DNA of 64,000 nt from Ensifer adhaerens (GCF_013283195.1 NZ_JABEKT010000001.1:1770509-1834508), one strand, 5' to 3'. Numbered from the stretch's first letter, positions 8,216-17,704 are shown. Translations and numbers: made by a program. The notes: generated by a model not told the origin, from the letters alone.

Positions 8216-9280
8216 ATGCTGAAATTCTTGCGCTCACCCACGACAATCATCGTTTTGCTCGCCGGCCTCTCCGGGCTGACCCTGGTTCTCTATGCCTGGC
8301 GGCTGCCGCCGTTCCACAGTTCCGTGGAGATGACCGAAAACGCTTATGTCAGGGGCTACCTGACGATCATGAGTCCGCAACTGTCAGGTTATGTCGCCGA
8401 GGTTCCGGTGCACGACTACGAGGAGGTCAAGGCCGGCCAGTTGCTGGTCAAGATCGATGACCGAATCTACGCCCAGAAGCTGGCGCAGGCTGAGGCTGCA
8501 CTTGCCGCCCAGAAGGCATCGCTTGCCAATTCACGGCAGCAGGAGTTGTCGGCCAAGGCGGGTATCGCCGCAAGTAAAGCGCAATTGGACAGTGCGAAAG
8601 CGGCGCTTAACAGAGCGGAGGCATCCTGGGGCAGAATCCGGCCGCTGGCGGAAAAGGGCATCTCGACCCGCAGCGATGCGGACCAGTCGAAAGCCGCATT
8701 CGAGCAAGCGATAGCAGCCGTCAATCAAGCGGAGGCCGGCCTGGAGGTCTCGCGGCAGGCGCTGGCGACGACGCTCGGCGCCCGCGCCGGCCTTCAGGCA
8801 GCCGTTGCCGGCGCCGAGGCTGCCGTCGAACTGGCGCGGATCGATCTGGACAACACCCGCATCGTCGCCCCCCGCGATGGCAAGCTCGGCGAGATCGGCG
8901 CACGCCTCGGCCAATACGTCACGCCCGGCTCGCAACTTCTGTTCGTCGTGCCGCACGACGTGTGGGTGCTGGCGAATTTCAAGGAAACGCAGCTCGATGG
9001 CATGAAGGCAGGCCAGCCGGTGACCATTTCCGTCGATGCACTGCAAAAGAGCATGCTGACCGGGCATATCGAGCGTTTCTCGCCGGCCGCCGGCTCCGAG
9101 TTCAGCATCATCCGCCCTGATAATGCCACCGGCAATTTCACCAAGGTCGCCCAGCGCGTTGGTGTGCGGATCGCGGTCGATCCCGGCCAACCGCTTGCCG
9201 ATCTGCTGTCGCCCGGTCTTTCCGTCGTCGTGCGCGTCGACAAGAACGCCGCGCCCGTGGCCGAGCCTGCCCATAGCTGA
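8216..9280 (+). CDS. HlyD/EmrA-family membrane fusion protein
   Basis: Periplasmic adaptor of 354 residues starting MLKFLRSPTTIIVLL. One N-terminal membrane helix (about residues 8-28) is followed by a lipoyl/barrel-sandwich half (SGYVAEVPVHDYEEVKAGQL), an alanine-rich coiled-coil hairpin (about 80-200), and the second lipoyl half with the family motif TRIVAPRDGKLGEI. This is the standard EmrA order. It belongs to the same operon as the MarR regulator and the MFS permease. A strong hairpin terminator follows 24 bases after its stop. Confidence 0.9.
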   Translation: MLKFLRSPTTIIVLLAGLSGLTLVLYAWRLPPFHSSVEMTENAYVRGYLTIMSPQLSGYVAEVPVHDYEEVKAGQLLVKIDDRIYAQKLAQAEAALAAQKASLANSRQQELSAKAGIAASKAQLDSAKAALNRAEASWGRIRPLAEKGISTRSDADQSKAAFEQAIAAVNQAEAGLEVSRQALATTLGARAGLQAAVAGAEAAVELARIDLDNTRIVAPRDGKLGEIGARLGQYVTPGSQLLFVVPHDVWVLANFKETQLDGMKAGQPVTISVDALQKSMLTGHIERFSPAAGSEFSIIRPDNATGNFTKVAQRVGVRIAVDPGQPLADLLSPGLSVVVRVDKNAAPVAEPAHS

Positions 9281-9303
9281 AGCCAAGTCGGCGCAAAAGA
9301 AAA

Positions 9304-9327
9304 AGCCCGGATCCTGGGATCCGGGCT
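9304..9327. terminator. Bidirectional terminator between emrA-like gene and rplI
   Basis: Perfect 11-bp inverted repeat AGCCCGGATCC / GGATCCGGGCT around a TG loop. On the minus strand it is followed by TTTTTC, giving a classic intrinsic terminator for rplI; on the plus strand it also ends the efflux operon. Confidence 0.85.
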
Positions 9328-9353
9328 CTCTCAATCAGAACGGCCAGTAAGGC

Positions 9354-9929
9354 TTATTCTTCTTCGCCGTCGAAGTCGGCTTCCGGGTTGAAGAAGTCTT
9401 CCGGCTTCAGCGCGTCTTCGTCAACGCCGTAGATGGCGTCGGCCGAGGTCAGGCTTTCGCCCTTGGACTGGCGCTCAGCTTCTTCAGCCGAACGGGCAAC
9501 GTTGACTTCAACTGCGATTTCGACTTCCGAATGCAGGTGCAGCGTAACGTTGTGCAGGCCGATCGACTTGATCGGGTGGTTCAGGTCGACCTGGTTGCGG
9601 CCGATGTTGAAGCCGGCGGCAGCCAGAACTTCGATAACGTCGCGAGCAGCAACCGAACCGTAGAGCTGGCCGGTTTCGCCAGCCGAGCGCACGATGATGA
9701 AGGACTTGCCTTCGAGCTTCTCGGCAACCTTCTGGGCTTCCGACTTGCGCTCGAGGTTACGGGCTTCGAGCGTCGAGCGCTCGGCTTCAAAGCGGGTCTT
9801 GTTGGCAGCGTTGGCGCGCAGTGCCTTGCCGAGCGGCAGCAGGTAGTTGCGTGCGAAGCCGTCGCGAACCTTTACGGTTTCGCCCATCTGGCCGAGCTTT
9901 GCGATACGTTCGAGAAGAATGACTTCCAT
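9354..9929 (-). CDS. rplI: 50S ribosomal protein L9
   Basis: Large-subunit ribosomal protein. The N-terminal domain carries the L9 signature ([19 protein letters not shown] and [13 protein letters not shown]), followed by the long connecting helix and a C-terminal rRNA-binding domain. At 191 residues it is longer than the E. coli protein (149) because of an acidic tail (about residue 150 onward, ending DFDGEEE), as is common in alphaproteobacteria. Last gene of the rpsF-rpsR-DUF2232-rplI operon, ending at a strong terminator. Confidence 0.97.
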   Translation of the reverse strand: MEVILLERIAKLGQMGETVKVRDGFARNYLLPLGKALRANAANKTRFEAERSTLEARNLERKSEAQKVAEKLEGKSFIIVRSAGETGQLYGSVAARDVIEVLAAAGFNIGRNQVDLNHPIKSIGLHNVTLHLHSEVEIAVEVNVARSAEEAERQSKGESLTSADAIYGVDEDALKPEDFFNPEADFDGEEE

Positions 9930-9963
9930 GATCTTGTCCTTTCAGAGTTCAGGTTTGGTGAGG

Positions 9964-10917
9964 TCAGTTTTTTCCCACCGGGGTGACCGCGATGGTGCGT
10001 CGCGTATCGGTCAGTCCCGTCAGGAGGAAGAAGATTGCCGGGATCGTGAACACGAGCACCGACAGGTATGCGATCCACAACACGGGAAGCCGCCAGGACT
10101 TGCCGCGCGTGCGGAAGTGGAAGGATGCGAAACCGGCAAGCAGGAAGCCCGCGCCGAAGGTTCCGCAGATGAGCGCGCCGATCGTCGCCGGAGCGCCGCC
10201 CAGAAAGGTCAGGACCAGCCCGCCGAGAAAAATGAATATTGCATTGCGGTGCATGCGCAGCGTCGACGGAATGTCTTCGCGCGGGCGCAACGACTTGCCC
10301 GACATCTGCACGATGCGGGTGGCGATGTAGTAGGCGGTAAACAGCATCACCACCCAGACGGCGCCCTGGATGAGCGGGAGGGCCAGCGTGAAGATCGACT
10401 TGATCTGCGCAATCGCCGCAGCGTCGGGGTTGTAGAGGGGTTCCTGAGCCTTCACCGCCTCGATGACAATGTCGACCATGCGGTCGGACACGCCAGAATC
10501 ATATCCGACGATGAAGCCGACGATGATCATGCCGGCAGTTACCAGGCCGGCGAGGTGGCTGAGAATGTCGGAAAGCGGGTACCAGGCAAGCGCACCATCA
10601 GGGCCGCCGAGCTCGGTTGCTGGGCGCGCCAGATTGGCGAGATGGCTGAGCCACCCGGCCGGGATGAGCGTCACGACGAGGATCAGCAGCGCGAACTGGG
10701 GTGAAATCAGAGCGGCAGCGGTCGCGCCGGCGCTGATGATGGCGGTGATCGCGGCTGCATTGCCCCAGCCGAGGCCGGCAATAAGAATGGGAAGCGCCGA
10801 AGCGGCATAGAGAACGATCGTAAGCGACGACTGCGTGTTCGCGCCCATCGACAGGAGGGCAGCGGTAACGCCGGCGAGAGCGCCGGTCAGCAGCGATGTC
10901 TTGTTCACGGTGTTCAC
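9964..10917 (-). CDS. DUF2232 family membrane protein in the rpsF operon
   Basis: A polytopic inner-membrane protein of 317 residues with about eight hydrophobic segments, typical of the DUF2232 (YybS-like) family. The function is not known. I place the start at the GTG ending at 10917 (VNTVNKTSLLTG) because AGGA lies eight bases upstream and the first membrane helix follows directly; the frame continues upstream to 11043 without a convincing start. It is inserted between rpsR and rplI, a conserved position in alphaproteobacteria, so it is co-transcribed with ribosomal proteins. Whether it takes part in ribosome or envelope function is unclear. Confidence 0.8.
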   Translation of the reverse strand: MNTVNKTSLLTGALAGVTAALLSMGANTQSSLTIVLYAASALPILIAGLGWGNAAAITAIISAGATAAALISPQFALLILVVTLIPAGWLSHLANLARPATELGGPDGALAWYPLSDILSHLAGLVTAGMIIVGFIVGYDSGVSDRMVDIVIEAVKAQEPLYNPDAAAIAQIKSIFTLALPLIQGAVWVVMLFTAYYIATRIVQMSGKSLRPREDIPSTLRMHRNAIFIFLGGLVLTFLGGAPATIGALICGTFGAGFLLAGFASFHFRTRGKSWRLPVLWIAYLSVLVFTIPAIFFLLTGLTDTRRTIAVTPVGKN

Positions 10918-11112
10918 GGTCGCTGTCCTGCTTCGTGCAGTTAGGGGATGGCCAAGGGTCAGCCCCAACATGGGATTTCCGTGTGTTTCCACACGAGGGT
11001 TCCGATCCGCGCCCAACGCGGAAGGGAGAGGGCAAGGCGTCACGTAAAGGGAGCGCCTTGCCTCAGAGTCGGTTTCCGTTGAGTCAGGCGACCAACGGAA
11101 GGTCAGCCGTTG

Positions 11113-11361
11113 TTACGAAACGACGTAAGGCAGCAGGCCGAGGAAGCGGGCGCGCTTGATCGCCTGGGCGAGTTCGCGCTGCTTCTTCTGGGAAACGGCC
11201 GTGATGCGGGAAGGAACGATCTTGCCGCGCTCGGAAATGTAGCGCTGCAGCAGACGGATGTCCTTGTAGTCGATCCGCGGAGCGTTTGCGCCCGAGAAGG
11301 GGCAGGTCTTGCGGCGACGGTGGAACGGGCGACGAACCGGAGCGGAAGAAACTTCAGCCAT
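11113..11361 (-). CDS. rpsR: 30S ribosomal protein S18
   Basis: Small-subunit protein of 82 residues that binds next to S6 on the 30S platform. The S18 signature is visible: [17 protein letters not shown], then [18 protein letters not shown] and the C-terminal [20 protein letters not shown]. It follows rpsF by 27 bases and precedes the DUF2232 gene. Length and sequence are normal for the group. Confidence 0.97.
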   Translation of the reverse strand: MAEVSSAPVRRPFHRRRKTCPFSGANAPRIDYKDIRLLQRYISERGKIVPSRITAVSQKKQRELAQAIKRARFLGLLPYVVS

Positions 11362-11388
11362 TGTCTTTAATCTCCTAAAGTTTCTTGA

Positions 11389-11835
11389 TTAAGCGCGGTC
11401 TTCGCGCGGACGACGCGGGCGGTCTTCGCGGTCGCCACGGTCCGGACGCGGACCACGGTCGCCGAAGCCACGCTCCGGACGGTCGCCATCGCGGCGCGGA
11501 CGGTCGTCGCGGTCGCGCTTCTGCATCATGGCAGACGGGCCTTCTTCGTGCTTCTCGACGGCGATCGTCATGTAGCGCAGGACGTCTTCGTTGATGCGCA
11601 TCTGACGCTCGATTTCGTGAACAGCGGCTGCCGGAGCATCGATGTCCATGAGAACGTAGTGAGCCTTGCGGTTCTTCTTGATGCGGTAGGTGAGGGACTT
11701 GAGGCCCCAGTTCTCGACGCGACCGACCTTGCCGCCGTTTGCTTCGAGGACGCCCTTGTACTGCTCGACGAGACCGTCGACCTGCTGCGGCGTGATGTCC
11801 TGGCGGGCCAGGAATACGTGTTCATAAAGAGCCAT
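11389..11835 (-). CDS. rpsF: 30S ribosomal protein S6
   Basis: Small-subunit protein that pairs with S18. Residues 1-95 form the S6 fold ([46 protein letters not shown]). The remaining roughly 45 residues are a low-complexity tail rich in Arg, Asp and Gly (repeats of RDGDRPERG type), which is longer and more charged than the E. coli tail. First gene of the ribosomal operon; the 125 bases upstream may form an S6:S18-binding leader. The start has an AAAGG ribosome site nine bases upstream. Confidence 0.96.
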   Translation of the reverse strand: MALYEHVFLARQDITPQQVDGLVEQYKGVLEANGGKVGRVENWGLKSLTYRIKKNRKAHYVLMDIDAPAAAVHEIERQMRINEDVLRYMTIAVEKHEEGPSAMMQKRDRDDRPRRDGDRPERGFGDRGPRPDRGDREDRPRRPREDRA

Positions 11836-11960
11836 TGTGGCTTACCTTTCTTGCGTTAATCAGCCCGGACATCGGCGGCTAAGCCTCAACGACTGTTCTT
11901 AGTGGCTGACACGCAGCCGGCAAGAAAGTGTTGTATCGAGACGGTCGAGAGCGGAGACAC
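11836..11960 (-). promoter_or_regulatory. Possible S6:S18-binding leader RNA upstream of rpsF
   Basis: The leader contains a short hairpin-forming segment (11862-11880) whose RNA reads AGCCGCCGAUGUCCGGGCU, with a CCG next to a stem. Leaders with a CCG bulge upstream of rpsF are bound by the S6:S18 complex in many bacteria. The match is by eye and the fold was not computed. Confidence 0.3.
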
Positions 11961-12119
11961 GGGAGGCCGGAAAGACTTGCAATCCTAACGGCTCCCCTCG
12001 AGGAAGCCGGCCCTCCGTTCAGCCACCAGCCAGAAGACCGGGCATTTCGAACAGCGCGCTTATACGCATATTTCAGCGAAAGGCAAGGCTTGGCCGGTCT
12101 TTTCGCCCGGTTTTGCCTT

Positions 12120-12632
12120 TCAAGCAGTTCCCGCGGTCTTCTTCCACTTGCGCAAACGCCCGCGGGCATTGGCATAGGGTGAGGACGTGTTGAACTGGAT
12201 CATGCGGCCAAGCGGCCATTTGCCGTACCAGGGCTGACCGTAGAGTGCTCGGTCATCGCGCGCCTCGATCAGGGCGACCAATCGATCCTTGCTGGCTGCG
12301 AGGCGCGACAGGCGTTCTGCGGGTGGAAGCGCCTGGTAGTCATTATAGAATTCCTGCGCGAGCCGGCCGAGTTCGTTCCACTTGTATCCCGTCTCCGGAA
12401 AATCGACCGGCAGGCCTTGCTCGTCCCGTTCGATCCACTTGATCACCAGTTCGCCCCAGCCGATGAGGTAGGCGACGAGGTCGCCCACACTCATCATCGT
12501 GCCCTTGGCATGCCCATCGAGCGAAGGCTCGGCGAATCGCTCCGGTGCTATGCCGTCGAGTTCGCGGCGGAGTTTGGCGAACTCCGTCTGGATGGCGAAG
12601 AGCAGTTCCGCTTTCGTCTGGGGCACGGACAT
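12120..12632 (-). CDS. ClbS/DfsB-family four-helix bundle protein
   Basis: A 170-residue cytoplasmic protein of the ClbS/DfsB (DUF1706) family, a DinB-like helical fold. Visible family features are the N-terminal KAELLFAIQTEFAKLRREL, the MSVGDLVAYLIGWGELV segment and the C-terminal YANARGRLRKWKK. ClbS itself protects E. coli from colibactin by opening its cyclopropane warhead, but most family members are uncharacterised and no toxin cluster is present here. Its start lies 14 bases after the stop of the aldo/keto reductase on the same strand, so the two are probably co-transcribed. Confidence 0.85.
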   Translation of the reverse strand: MSVPQTKAELLFAIQTEFAKLRRELDGIAPERFAEPSLDGHAKGTMMSVGDLVAYLIGWGELVIKWIERDEQGLPVDFPETGYKWNELGRLAQEFYNDYQALPPAERLSRLAASKDRLVALIEARDDRALYGQPWYGKWPLGRMIQFNTSSPYANARGRLRKWKKTAGTA

Positions 12633-12646
12633 GGGCTGTTTCGCGC

Positions 12647-13690
12647 TCAGATCGGCATGGGATAGAGTCGGTGCAGGCGGCGAATGCCGTTCATGACGTC
12701 CTGCGACAGCGTCATTCCGGCCGCACCGAGATCCGTCTTCAACTGTTCCATCGAGGTTGCGCCGATGATGGCGGAAGCCATGAACGGGCGGGAGAGGCAG
12801 AAGGCGATCGCCAGCTGCGAGGGGTCGATCCCATGCTCGCGGGCCAGCGCCACATAGCCGGCGACGGCCGGCTCCTGGTGCGGCGTGAAGCGGCCGCCGA
12901 GATCGCCGTTGATCGCAAGCCGCGAGCCGGTCGGCCTGATGCCGTCGAGGTACTTGCCGGTCAACAGGCCGGCTGCGAGCGGCGAATAGGCGAGAAGCCC
13001 TACGTCCTCGTGATGCGAAAGCTCGGCGAGATCGAGGTCGTAGGCTCTGTAGAGAAGATTGTATTCGTTCTGGATCGAGGCGACGCGTGGCAGGCCGTGG
13101 CGTTCGGCCATGTCGATGAGCTTCATCGTGCCCCAGGCGGTGTCGTTCGAGAGACCGATTGCCCGCACCTTGCCGGCTTTCACCACGTCACCGAGCTTTT
13201 CGAGGATCGCCTGGAGGTCGGCCGCTACATGGGCCTTGTTCTGTTTGGCGGGCTCGTAGGACCAGGCATTGCGGAAATGGTAGTGACCGCGGTTCGGCCA
13301 ATGGATCTGGTAGAGGTCGATGTAATCCGTCTTCAGCCGCTTGAGGCTGGCGTCGACCGCTTCATCGATGCCCTCGGGGGTGATCGGGCCGCCATTGCGA
13401 ATATAAGGTCGCCCGGAGCCGGCAACCTTGGTGGCGACCACGACGTCGTCGCGACGGCCGCGTTTGGCCAGCCACTCGCCGATGAAGCGCTCGGTATCGC
13501 CATAGGTTTCGGCCGAAAGCGGCGTCGTTGGGTAGAGTTCAGCAGTGTCGATGAAGTTCACACCCTTGTCGAAGGCGTAGTCGAGTTGTTCGTGCGCCTC
13601 GGCTTCGGAGTTCTGCGAGCCCCAGGTCATTGTGCCCAGGCAGATTTCGGAAACCTTGATGTCGGTCCGGCCAAGCGTGTTGTAACGCAT
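12647..13690 (-). CDS. Aldo/keto reductase, Tas-like
   Basis: NADPH-dependent oxidoreductase with the TIM-barrel aldo/keto reductase fold, 347 residues, starting MRYNTLGRTDIKVSEICLG. Similarity along the whole length to the E. coli Tas protein is evident: LGTMTWGSQNSEAEAHEQLD, FIDTAELYP (catalytic D and Y), DYIDLYQIHWPNR (catalytic H) and ASAIIGATSMEQLKTDL. The frame runs 58 codons further upstream but those residues are not Tas-like. The physiological substrate is unknown. It sits upstream of the ClbS-like gene and divergent from fabD. Confidence 0.88.
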   Translation of the reverse strand: MRYNTLGRTDIKVSEICLGTMTWGSQNSEAEAHEQLDYAFDKGVNFIDTAELYPTTPLSAETYGDTERFIGEWLAKRGRRDDVVVATKVAGSGRPYIRNGGPITPEGIDEAVDASLKRLKTDYIDLYQIHWPNRGHYHFRNAWSYEPAKQNKAHVAADLQAILEKLGDVVKAGKVRAIGLSNDTAWGTMKLIDMAERHGLPRVASIQNEYNLLYRAYDLDLAELSHHEDVGLLAYSPLAAGLLTGKYLDGIRPTGSRLAINGDLGGRFTPHQEPAVAGYVALAREHGIDPSQLAIAFCLSRPFMASAIIGATSMEQLKTDLGAAGMTLSQDVMNGIRRLHRLYPMPI

Positions 13691-13936
13691 TGCGTGATGG
13701 TCCTTATGGATGGCGGGTCTCGACCCAGGACGAAGGGTGCCCGCGATAGAAAAGGGTGAAGGCCGCAAGCCCAGGGGAGGTTGAACGGGCAGGGCGGCGA
13801 TGCGCGGCAAACTTACGCCTTGATTGGCGAAGATCAAGGGCAAAAGGCCGCCTGAAGCCCGCAAAGCCGGGCCTGCGCGCTTGACTCACCGTTCAGGAAT
13901 GTGAATGGAGAGGAAAACTAGGGAAGGGACAATCCC

Positions 13937-14881
13937 ATGAGTATTGCATTCACGTTCCCGGGCCAGGGCAGCCAGGCTGTCGGTATGGGCAAGGATCTGG
14001 CGGACGCGTTTCCGGAAGCAGCGGCGGTGTTTGCCGAGGTTGACGACGCGCTCGGCGAGAAGCTCTCCGAGGTCATGTGGAACGGCCCCGAGGAAACGCT
14101 GACACTGACGGCCAACGCCCAACCGGCGCTGATGGCCGTGTCGATGGCGGTGATCCGTGTGCTGGAAGCCAAGGGCCTCGATCTGAAGAGCAAGGTCTCG
14201 TTCGTGGCCGGCCATTCGCTCGGCGAGTATTCGGCGCTCTGTGCCGCCGGAACCTTCTCGATTGCCGACACGGCGCGCCTCCTGCGCATCCGCGGCAATG
14301 CCATGCAGGCGGCCGTTCCCGTCGGCAAGGGTGCGATGGCGGCGATCATCGGTCTTGAGCATGCGGATGTCGATGCCATCTGCCGCGAAGCCTCCGCTCT
14401 CGGCTCCTGCCAGATCGCCAATGACAATGGTGGCGGTCAGCTGGTAATCTCCGGCGAGAAGGCGGCCGTCGAAAAGGCTGCGGCACTTGCGTCGGAGAAG
14501 GGCGCCAAGCGCGCCCTGATGCTGCCGGTTTCGGCTCCTTTCCATTCGAGCCTGATGGCGCCCGCGGCCGATGCGATGCGCGAGGCGCTTGCCAAGGTTG
14601 ATAAGCACAATCCGTCCGTCCCCGTCATCGCCAACGTCCTGGCCGCTCCGGTCAGTGACGCCGAAGAGATTGCGCGCCTTCTGGTCGAGCAGGTGACGGG
14701 CCAGGTTCGCTGGCGCGAGACGGTGGAGTGGTTCGCCGCCAACAACGTCACGACGCTTTATGAAGTGGGTTCCGGCAAGGTTCTCACCGGGCTTGCCCGC
14801 CGGATCCACAAGTCCGTCACCGGCATTACCGTCAACACGCCTGCCGATATCGACACCGCGCTCTCGGCGCTTCTGGCCTGA
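13937..14881 (+). CDS. fabD: Malonyl-CoA:ACP transacylase
   Basis: Loads malonate from malonyl-CoA onto acyl carrier protein, the entry step of fatty acid elongation. The 314-residue protein has the nucleophile serine in GHSLGEYSA (S94), the catalytic histidine in APFHSSLM (H203) and an N-terminal FPGQGSQAVGMG. It heads the fabD-fabG-acpP-fabF cluster and is followed 27 bases later by fabG. Length and motifs are normal. Confidence 0.96.
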   Translation: MSIAFTFPGQGSQAVGMGKDLADAFPEAAAVFAEVDDALGEKLSEVMWNGPEETLTLTANAQPALMAVSMAVIRVLEAKGLDLKSKVSFVAGHSLGEYSALCAAGTFSIADTARLLRIRGNAMQAAVPVGKGAMAAIIGLEHADVDAICREASALGSCQIANDNGGGQLVISGEKAAVEKAAALASEKGAKRALMLPVSAPFHSSLMAPAADAMREALAKVDKHNPSVPVIANVLAAPVSDAEEIARLLVEQVTGQVRWRETVEWFAANNVTTLYEVGSGKVLTGLARRIHKSVTGITVNTPADIDTALSALLA

Positions 14882-14908
14882 GTGCTCCAGTTATAAGGAA
14901 TCAATCCG

Positions 14909-15646
14909 ATGTTCGATCTTTCCGGCCGTAAGGCTCTTGTAACCGGTGCATCCGGTGGTATCGGCGAAGAAATCGCCCGCATGCTGCACGCCCAGGGCGC
15001 AATCGTCGGCCTCCACGGCACGCGCGTCGAAAAGCTTGAGGCGCTTGCCAACGAACTCGGCGAACGCGTCCAGCTGTTCCCGGCCAACCTTTCCGATCGC
15101 GCCGAAGTCAAGGCGCTCGGCGAAAAGGCCGAAGCTGAACTGGGTGGCGTCGACATCCTCGTCAACAATGCCGGCATCACCAAGGATGGCCTTTTCGTTC
15201 GCATGAGCGACGAGGACTGGGACAATGTGCTCGAGGTCAACCTGACCGCCGTGTTCCGCCTGACCCGCGAACTGACCCATCCGATGATGCGCCGCCGCTT
15301 CGGCCGTATCGTCAACATCACCTCGATCGTCGGCGTCACCGGCAATCCCGGCCAGGCCAACTACTGCGCCTCGAAGGCCGGCATGATCGGCTTTTCGAAG
15401 TCGCTCGCTCAGGAAATCGCCACCCGCAACGTCACCGTCAATTGCGTTGCGCCGGGCTTCATCGAGAGCGCCATGACCGGCAAGCTGAACGACAAGCAGA
15501 AGGACGCCATCATGGGAGCGATCCCGATGCGGCGCATGGGCACCGGTGCCGAGGTTGCATCTGCGGTCGCCTATCTCGCTTCGAACGAAGCAGGTTACGT
15601 CACCGGCCAGACCATTCATGTCAACGGTGGCATGGCAATGATCTGA
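14909..15646 (+). CDS. fabG: 3-oxoacyl-ACP reductase
   Basis: NADPH-dependent reductase for the first reduction in fatty acid elongation. The 245-residue short-chain dehydrogenase has the cofactor motif TGASGGIG (12-19), NNAG at 86-89 and the catalytic triad S139, Y152, K156 in the YCASK context. The C terminus ends GGMAMI, as usual for FabG. Position directly after fabD and before acpP/fabF supports FabG over other short-chain dehydrogenases. Confidence 0.96.
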   Translation: MFDLSGRKALVTGASGGIGEEIARMLHAQGAIVGLHGTRVEKLEALANELGERVQLFPANLSDRAEVKALGEKAEAELGGVDILVNNAGITKDGLFVRMSDEDWDNVLEVNLTAVFRLTRELTHPMMRRRFGRIVNITSIVGVTGNPGQANYCASKAGMIGFSKSLAQEIATRNVTVNCVAPGFIESAMTGKLNDKQKDAIMGAIPMRRMGTGAEVASAVAYLASNEAGYVTGQTIHVNGGMAMI

Positions 15647-15981
15647 TGCGGTGTCGGGGCCTTACATGCCGTGCATGCCAACGGGCGTGATCTCGGCCTG
15701 CAATGCTCCGGCATATCCTCTGCCAAATGCCTGAAATTCAATGTTGAGCAAGCGATTGTCAGGCATTTTCGCACTTTGCGGCAGACCTAAACCGTGTTAA
15801 TCGGGCCATGACTGTTAGCAGTCGACCGGCCCCGCCAGGTGTCCGGCAGCCTTGGCTGCCTTGGGTTTGCCGCGGTTCTGGTTGGATGGATTGCCCGTTG
15901 GACCGTCTTGGTCTATCAGGCGTATTGAGAGTACCGGTGCCAGAAAGGCGCCCAGAGAAACGAAGGTCGAGGAACTCCGAC
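15647..15981 (+). other. fabG-acpP intergenic region with a long hairpin
   Basis: About 335 bases without a convincing gene. It contains a perfect 10-bp inverted repeat AAATGCCTGA (15725-15734) and TCAGGCATTT (15759-15768) with a 24-base loop. acpP is usually expressed far above its neighbours, so an internal promoter is expected here; I cannot place one firmly. Confidence 0.5.
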
Positions 15982-16218
15982 ATGAGCGATATCGCAGAAC
16001 GCGTAAAGAAAATTGTTATTGATCATCTTGGCGTCGACGCCGAAAAGGTCAGCGAAGGCGCAAGCTTTATCGATGACCTCGGCGCGGACTCGCTCGACAC
16101 CGTCGAACTGGTCATGGCATTCGAAGAAGAATTCGGCGTCGAAATCCCGGATGATGCCGCGGATTCGATCCTGACTGTCGGCGACGCCGTCAAGTTCATC
16201 GAAAAGGCCCAGGCCTAA
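15982..16218 (+). CDS. acpP: Acyl carrier protein
   Basis: The 78-residue acidic carrier that holds growing acyl chains on 4'-phosphopantetheine. The attachment serine is S37 in the GADSLDTVE motif. The start [12 protein letters not shown] at 15982 gives the standard length; an in-frame upstream ATG at 15808 would add unrelated residues. It lies between fabG and fabF in the fatty acid cluster. Confidence 0.97.
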   Translation: MSDIAERVKKIVIDHLGVDAEKVSEGASFIDDLGADSLDTVELVMAFEEEFGVEIPDDAADSILTVGDAVKFIEKAQA

Positions 16219-16438
16219 TATTTCACGGCCAAGCCGTAGACGGGCCGCGTTCAGCGGCCCGTACCAGCCCAGGGGAAGTGGGCTGTCCCGTGCTGAGCGC
16301 GGGTTCTCGATCAGCAATGCGGTCCGGCATTTCCCTCTGATCGTTGCTACAAGAACTTAAAATGGATGCACGGATCGGGTTCGTCACACGTGGTCCGATC
16401 CGGCTCTGAAATTGAACAGTCAGGGTGGGTCGCGGACT

Positions 16439-17704
16439 ATGAGACGTGTCGTTATCACCGGTACCGGCATGGTATCTCCTTTGGGTTGCGGAACCGAGGC
16501 AACTTGGGCGCGCCTGATCGCGGGCGACAATGCTGCGCGCAGGGTCACGGAATTCGAAGTCGAAGATCTGCCCGCGAAAATTGCGTGCCGCCTTCCATTC
16601 GGCGATGGCTCGAACAACACCTTCAATGCCGATGACTGGATGGAGCCGAAGGAACAGCGCAAGGTTGACCCCTTCATTGTCTACGCGATGGCCGCTGCCG
16701 ACATGGCGCTGGCCGACGCCGGCTGGAAACCCGAAAACGACGAAGACCAGATTGCAACCGGCGTCCTGATCGGTTCGGGCATCGGTGGTCTCGAAGGCAT
16801 TGTCGAAGGTGGCTATACGCTGCGCGACAAGGGCCCTCGACGCATTTCGCCCTTCTTCATTCCCGGCCGCCTGATCAACCTTGCCTCGGGCCAGGTTTCG
16901 ATCCGCCACAAGCTGCGCGGTCCCAATCACTCTGTCGTCACCGCCTGCTCGACCGGCGCGCATGCTATCGGCGACGCGATGCGCCTTATTGCGCTCGGCG
17001 ACGCCGACGTCATGGTGGCCGGTGGTGCGGAATCGCCGATCTGCCGTATCTCGCTTGCGGGCTTTGCCGCCTGCAAGGCGCTGTCGACACAGCACAATGA
17101 TGATCCGCAAAGGGCATCGCGTCCCTATGATGTCGATCGCGACGGTTTCGTCATGGGCGAAGGCGCCGGCATCGTGATCCTGGAAGAACTGGAACATGCC
17201 AAGGCGCGCGGCGCGAAGATCTATGCCGAAGTCGTCGGCTACGGCCTTTCCGGCGACGCCTATCACATCACGGCGCCGTCCGAAGATGGCGATGGTGCCT
17301 ATCGCTGCATGCAGATGGCGCTGAAGCGCGCCGGATTGACGGCGGCCGACGTCGACTACATCAACGCCCACGGCACCTCGACCATGGCCGACACGATCGA
17401 GCTTGGTGCAGTCGAGCGGCTTGTCGGCGAACATGCCTCGAAGATTTCCATGTCGTCGACCAAGTCGGCAATCGGCCACCTGCTGGGTGCTGCCGGTGCG
17501 GTCGAAGCGATCTTTTCGGTGCTGGCGATCCGCGACAACATCGCGCCGCCGACGCTGAACCTCGACAATCCCTCCGTCGAGACCAAGATCGACCTGGTGC
17601 CGCATGTTGCCCGCAAGCGCGAGATCAATGTCGCTCTGTCGAACTCCTTCGGCTTCGGCGGTACAAACGCTTCGCTGGTTTTGCGCCGCTATACCGGCAC
17701 TTGA
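16439..17704 (+). CDS. fabF: 3-oxoacyl-ACP synthase II
   Basis: Condensing enzyme that elongates acyl-ACP and is needed for cis-vaccenic acid synthesis in Gram-negative bacteria. The 421-residue protein starts MRRVVITGTGMVSPLG. The catalytic triad is visible as C170 in TACSTGAHA, H311 in NAHGTSTMAD and H347 in SAIGHLLGAAG, which is the FabF/FabB pattern. It follows acpP and ends the fatty acid part of the cluster. An upstream in-frame ATG at 16412 is less likely. Confidence 0.96.
   Translation: MRRVVITGTGMVSPLGCGTEATWARLIAGDNAARRVTEFEVEDLPAKIACRLPFGDGSNNTFNADDWMEPKEQRKVDPFIVYAMAAADMALADAGWKPENDEDQIATGVLIGSGIGGLEGIVEGGYTLRDKGPRRISPFFIPGRLINLASGQVSIRHKLRGPNHSVVTACSTGAHAIGDAMRLIALGDADVMVAGGAESPICRISLAGFAACKALSTQHNDDPQRASRPYDVDRDGFVMGEGAGIVILEELEHAKARGAKIYAEVVGYGLSGDAYHITAPSEDGDGAYRCMQMALKRAGLTAADVDYINAHGTSTMADTIELGAVERLVGEHASKISMSSTKSAIGHLLGAAGAVEAIFSVLAIRDNIAPPTLNLDNPSVETKIDLVPHVARKREINVALSNSFGFGGTNASLVLRRYTGT

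Noticed and set aside
12120-12632. ClbS-like gene as evidence of a colibactin-type toxin system
   Set aside because: No polyketide or peptide synthetase lies nearby; the family is broad and mostly unrelated to toxins.
15808-15981. Longer N-terminal form of acyl carrier protein
   Set aside because: Acyl carrier proteins are about 78 residues; the extra residues are unlike any ACP.
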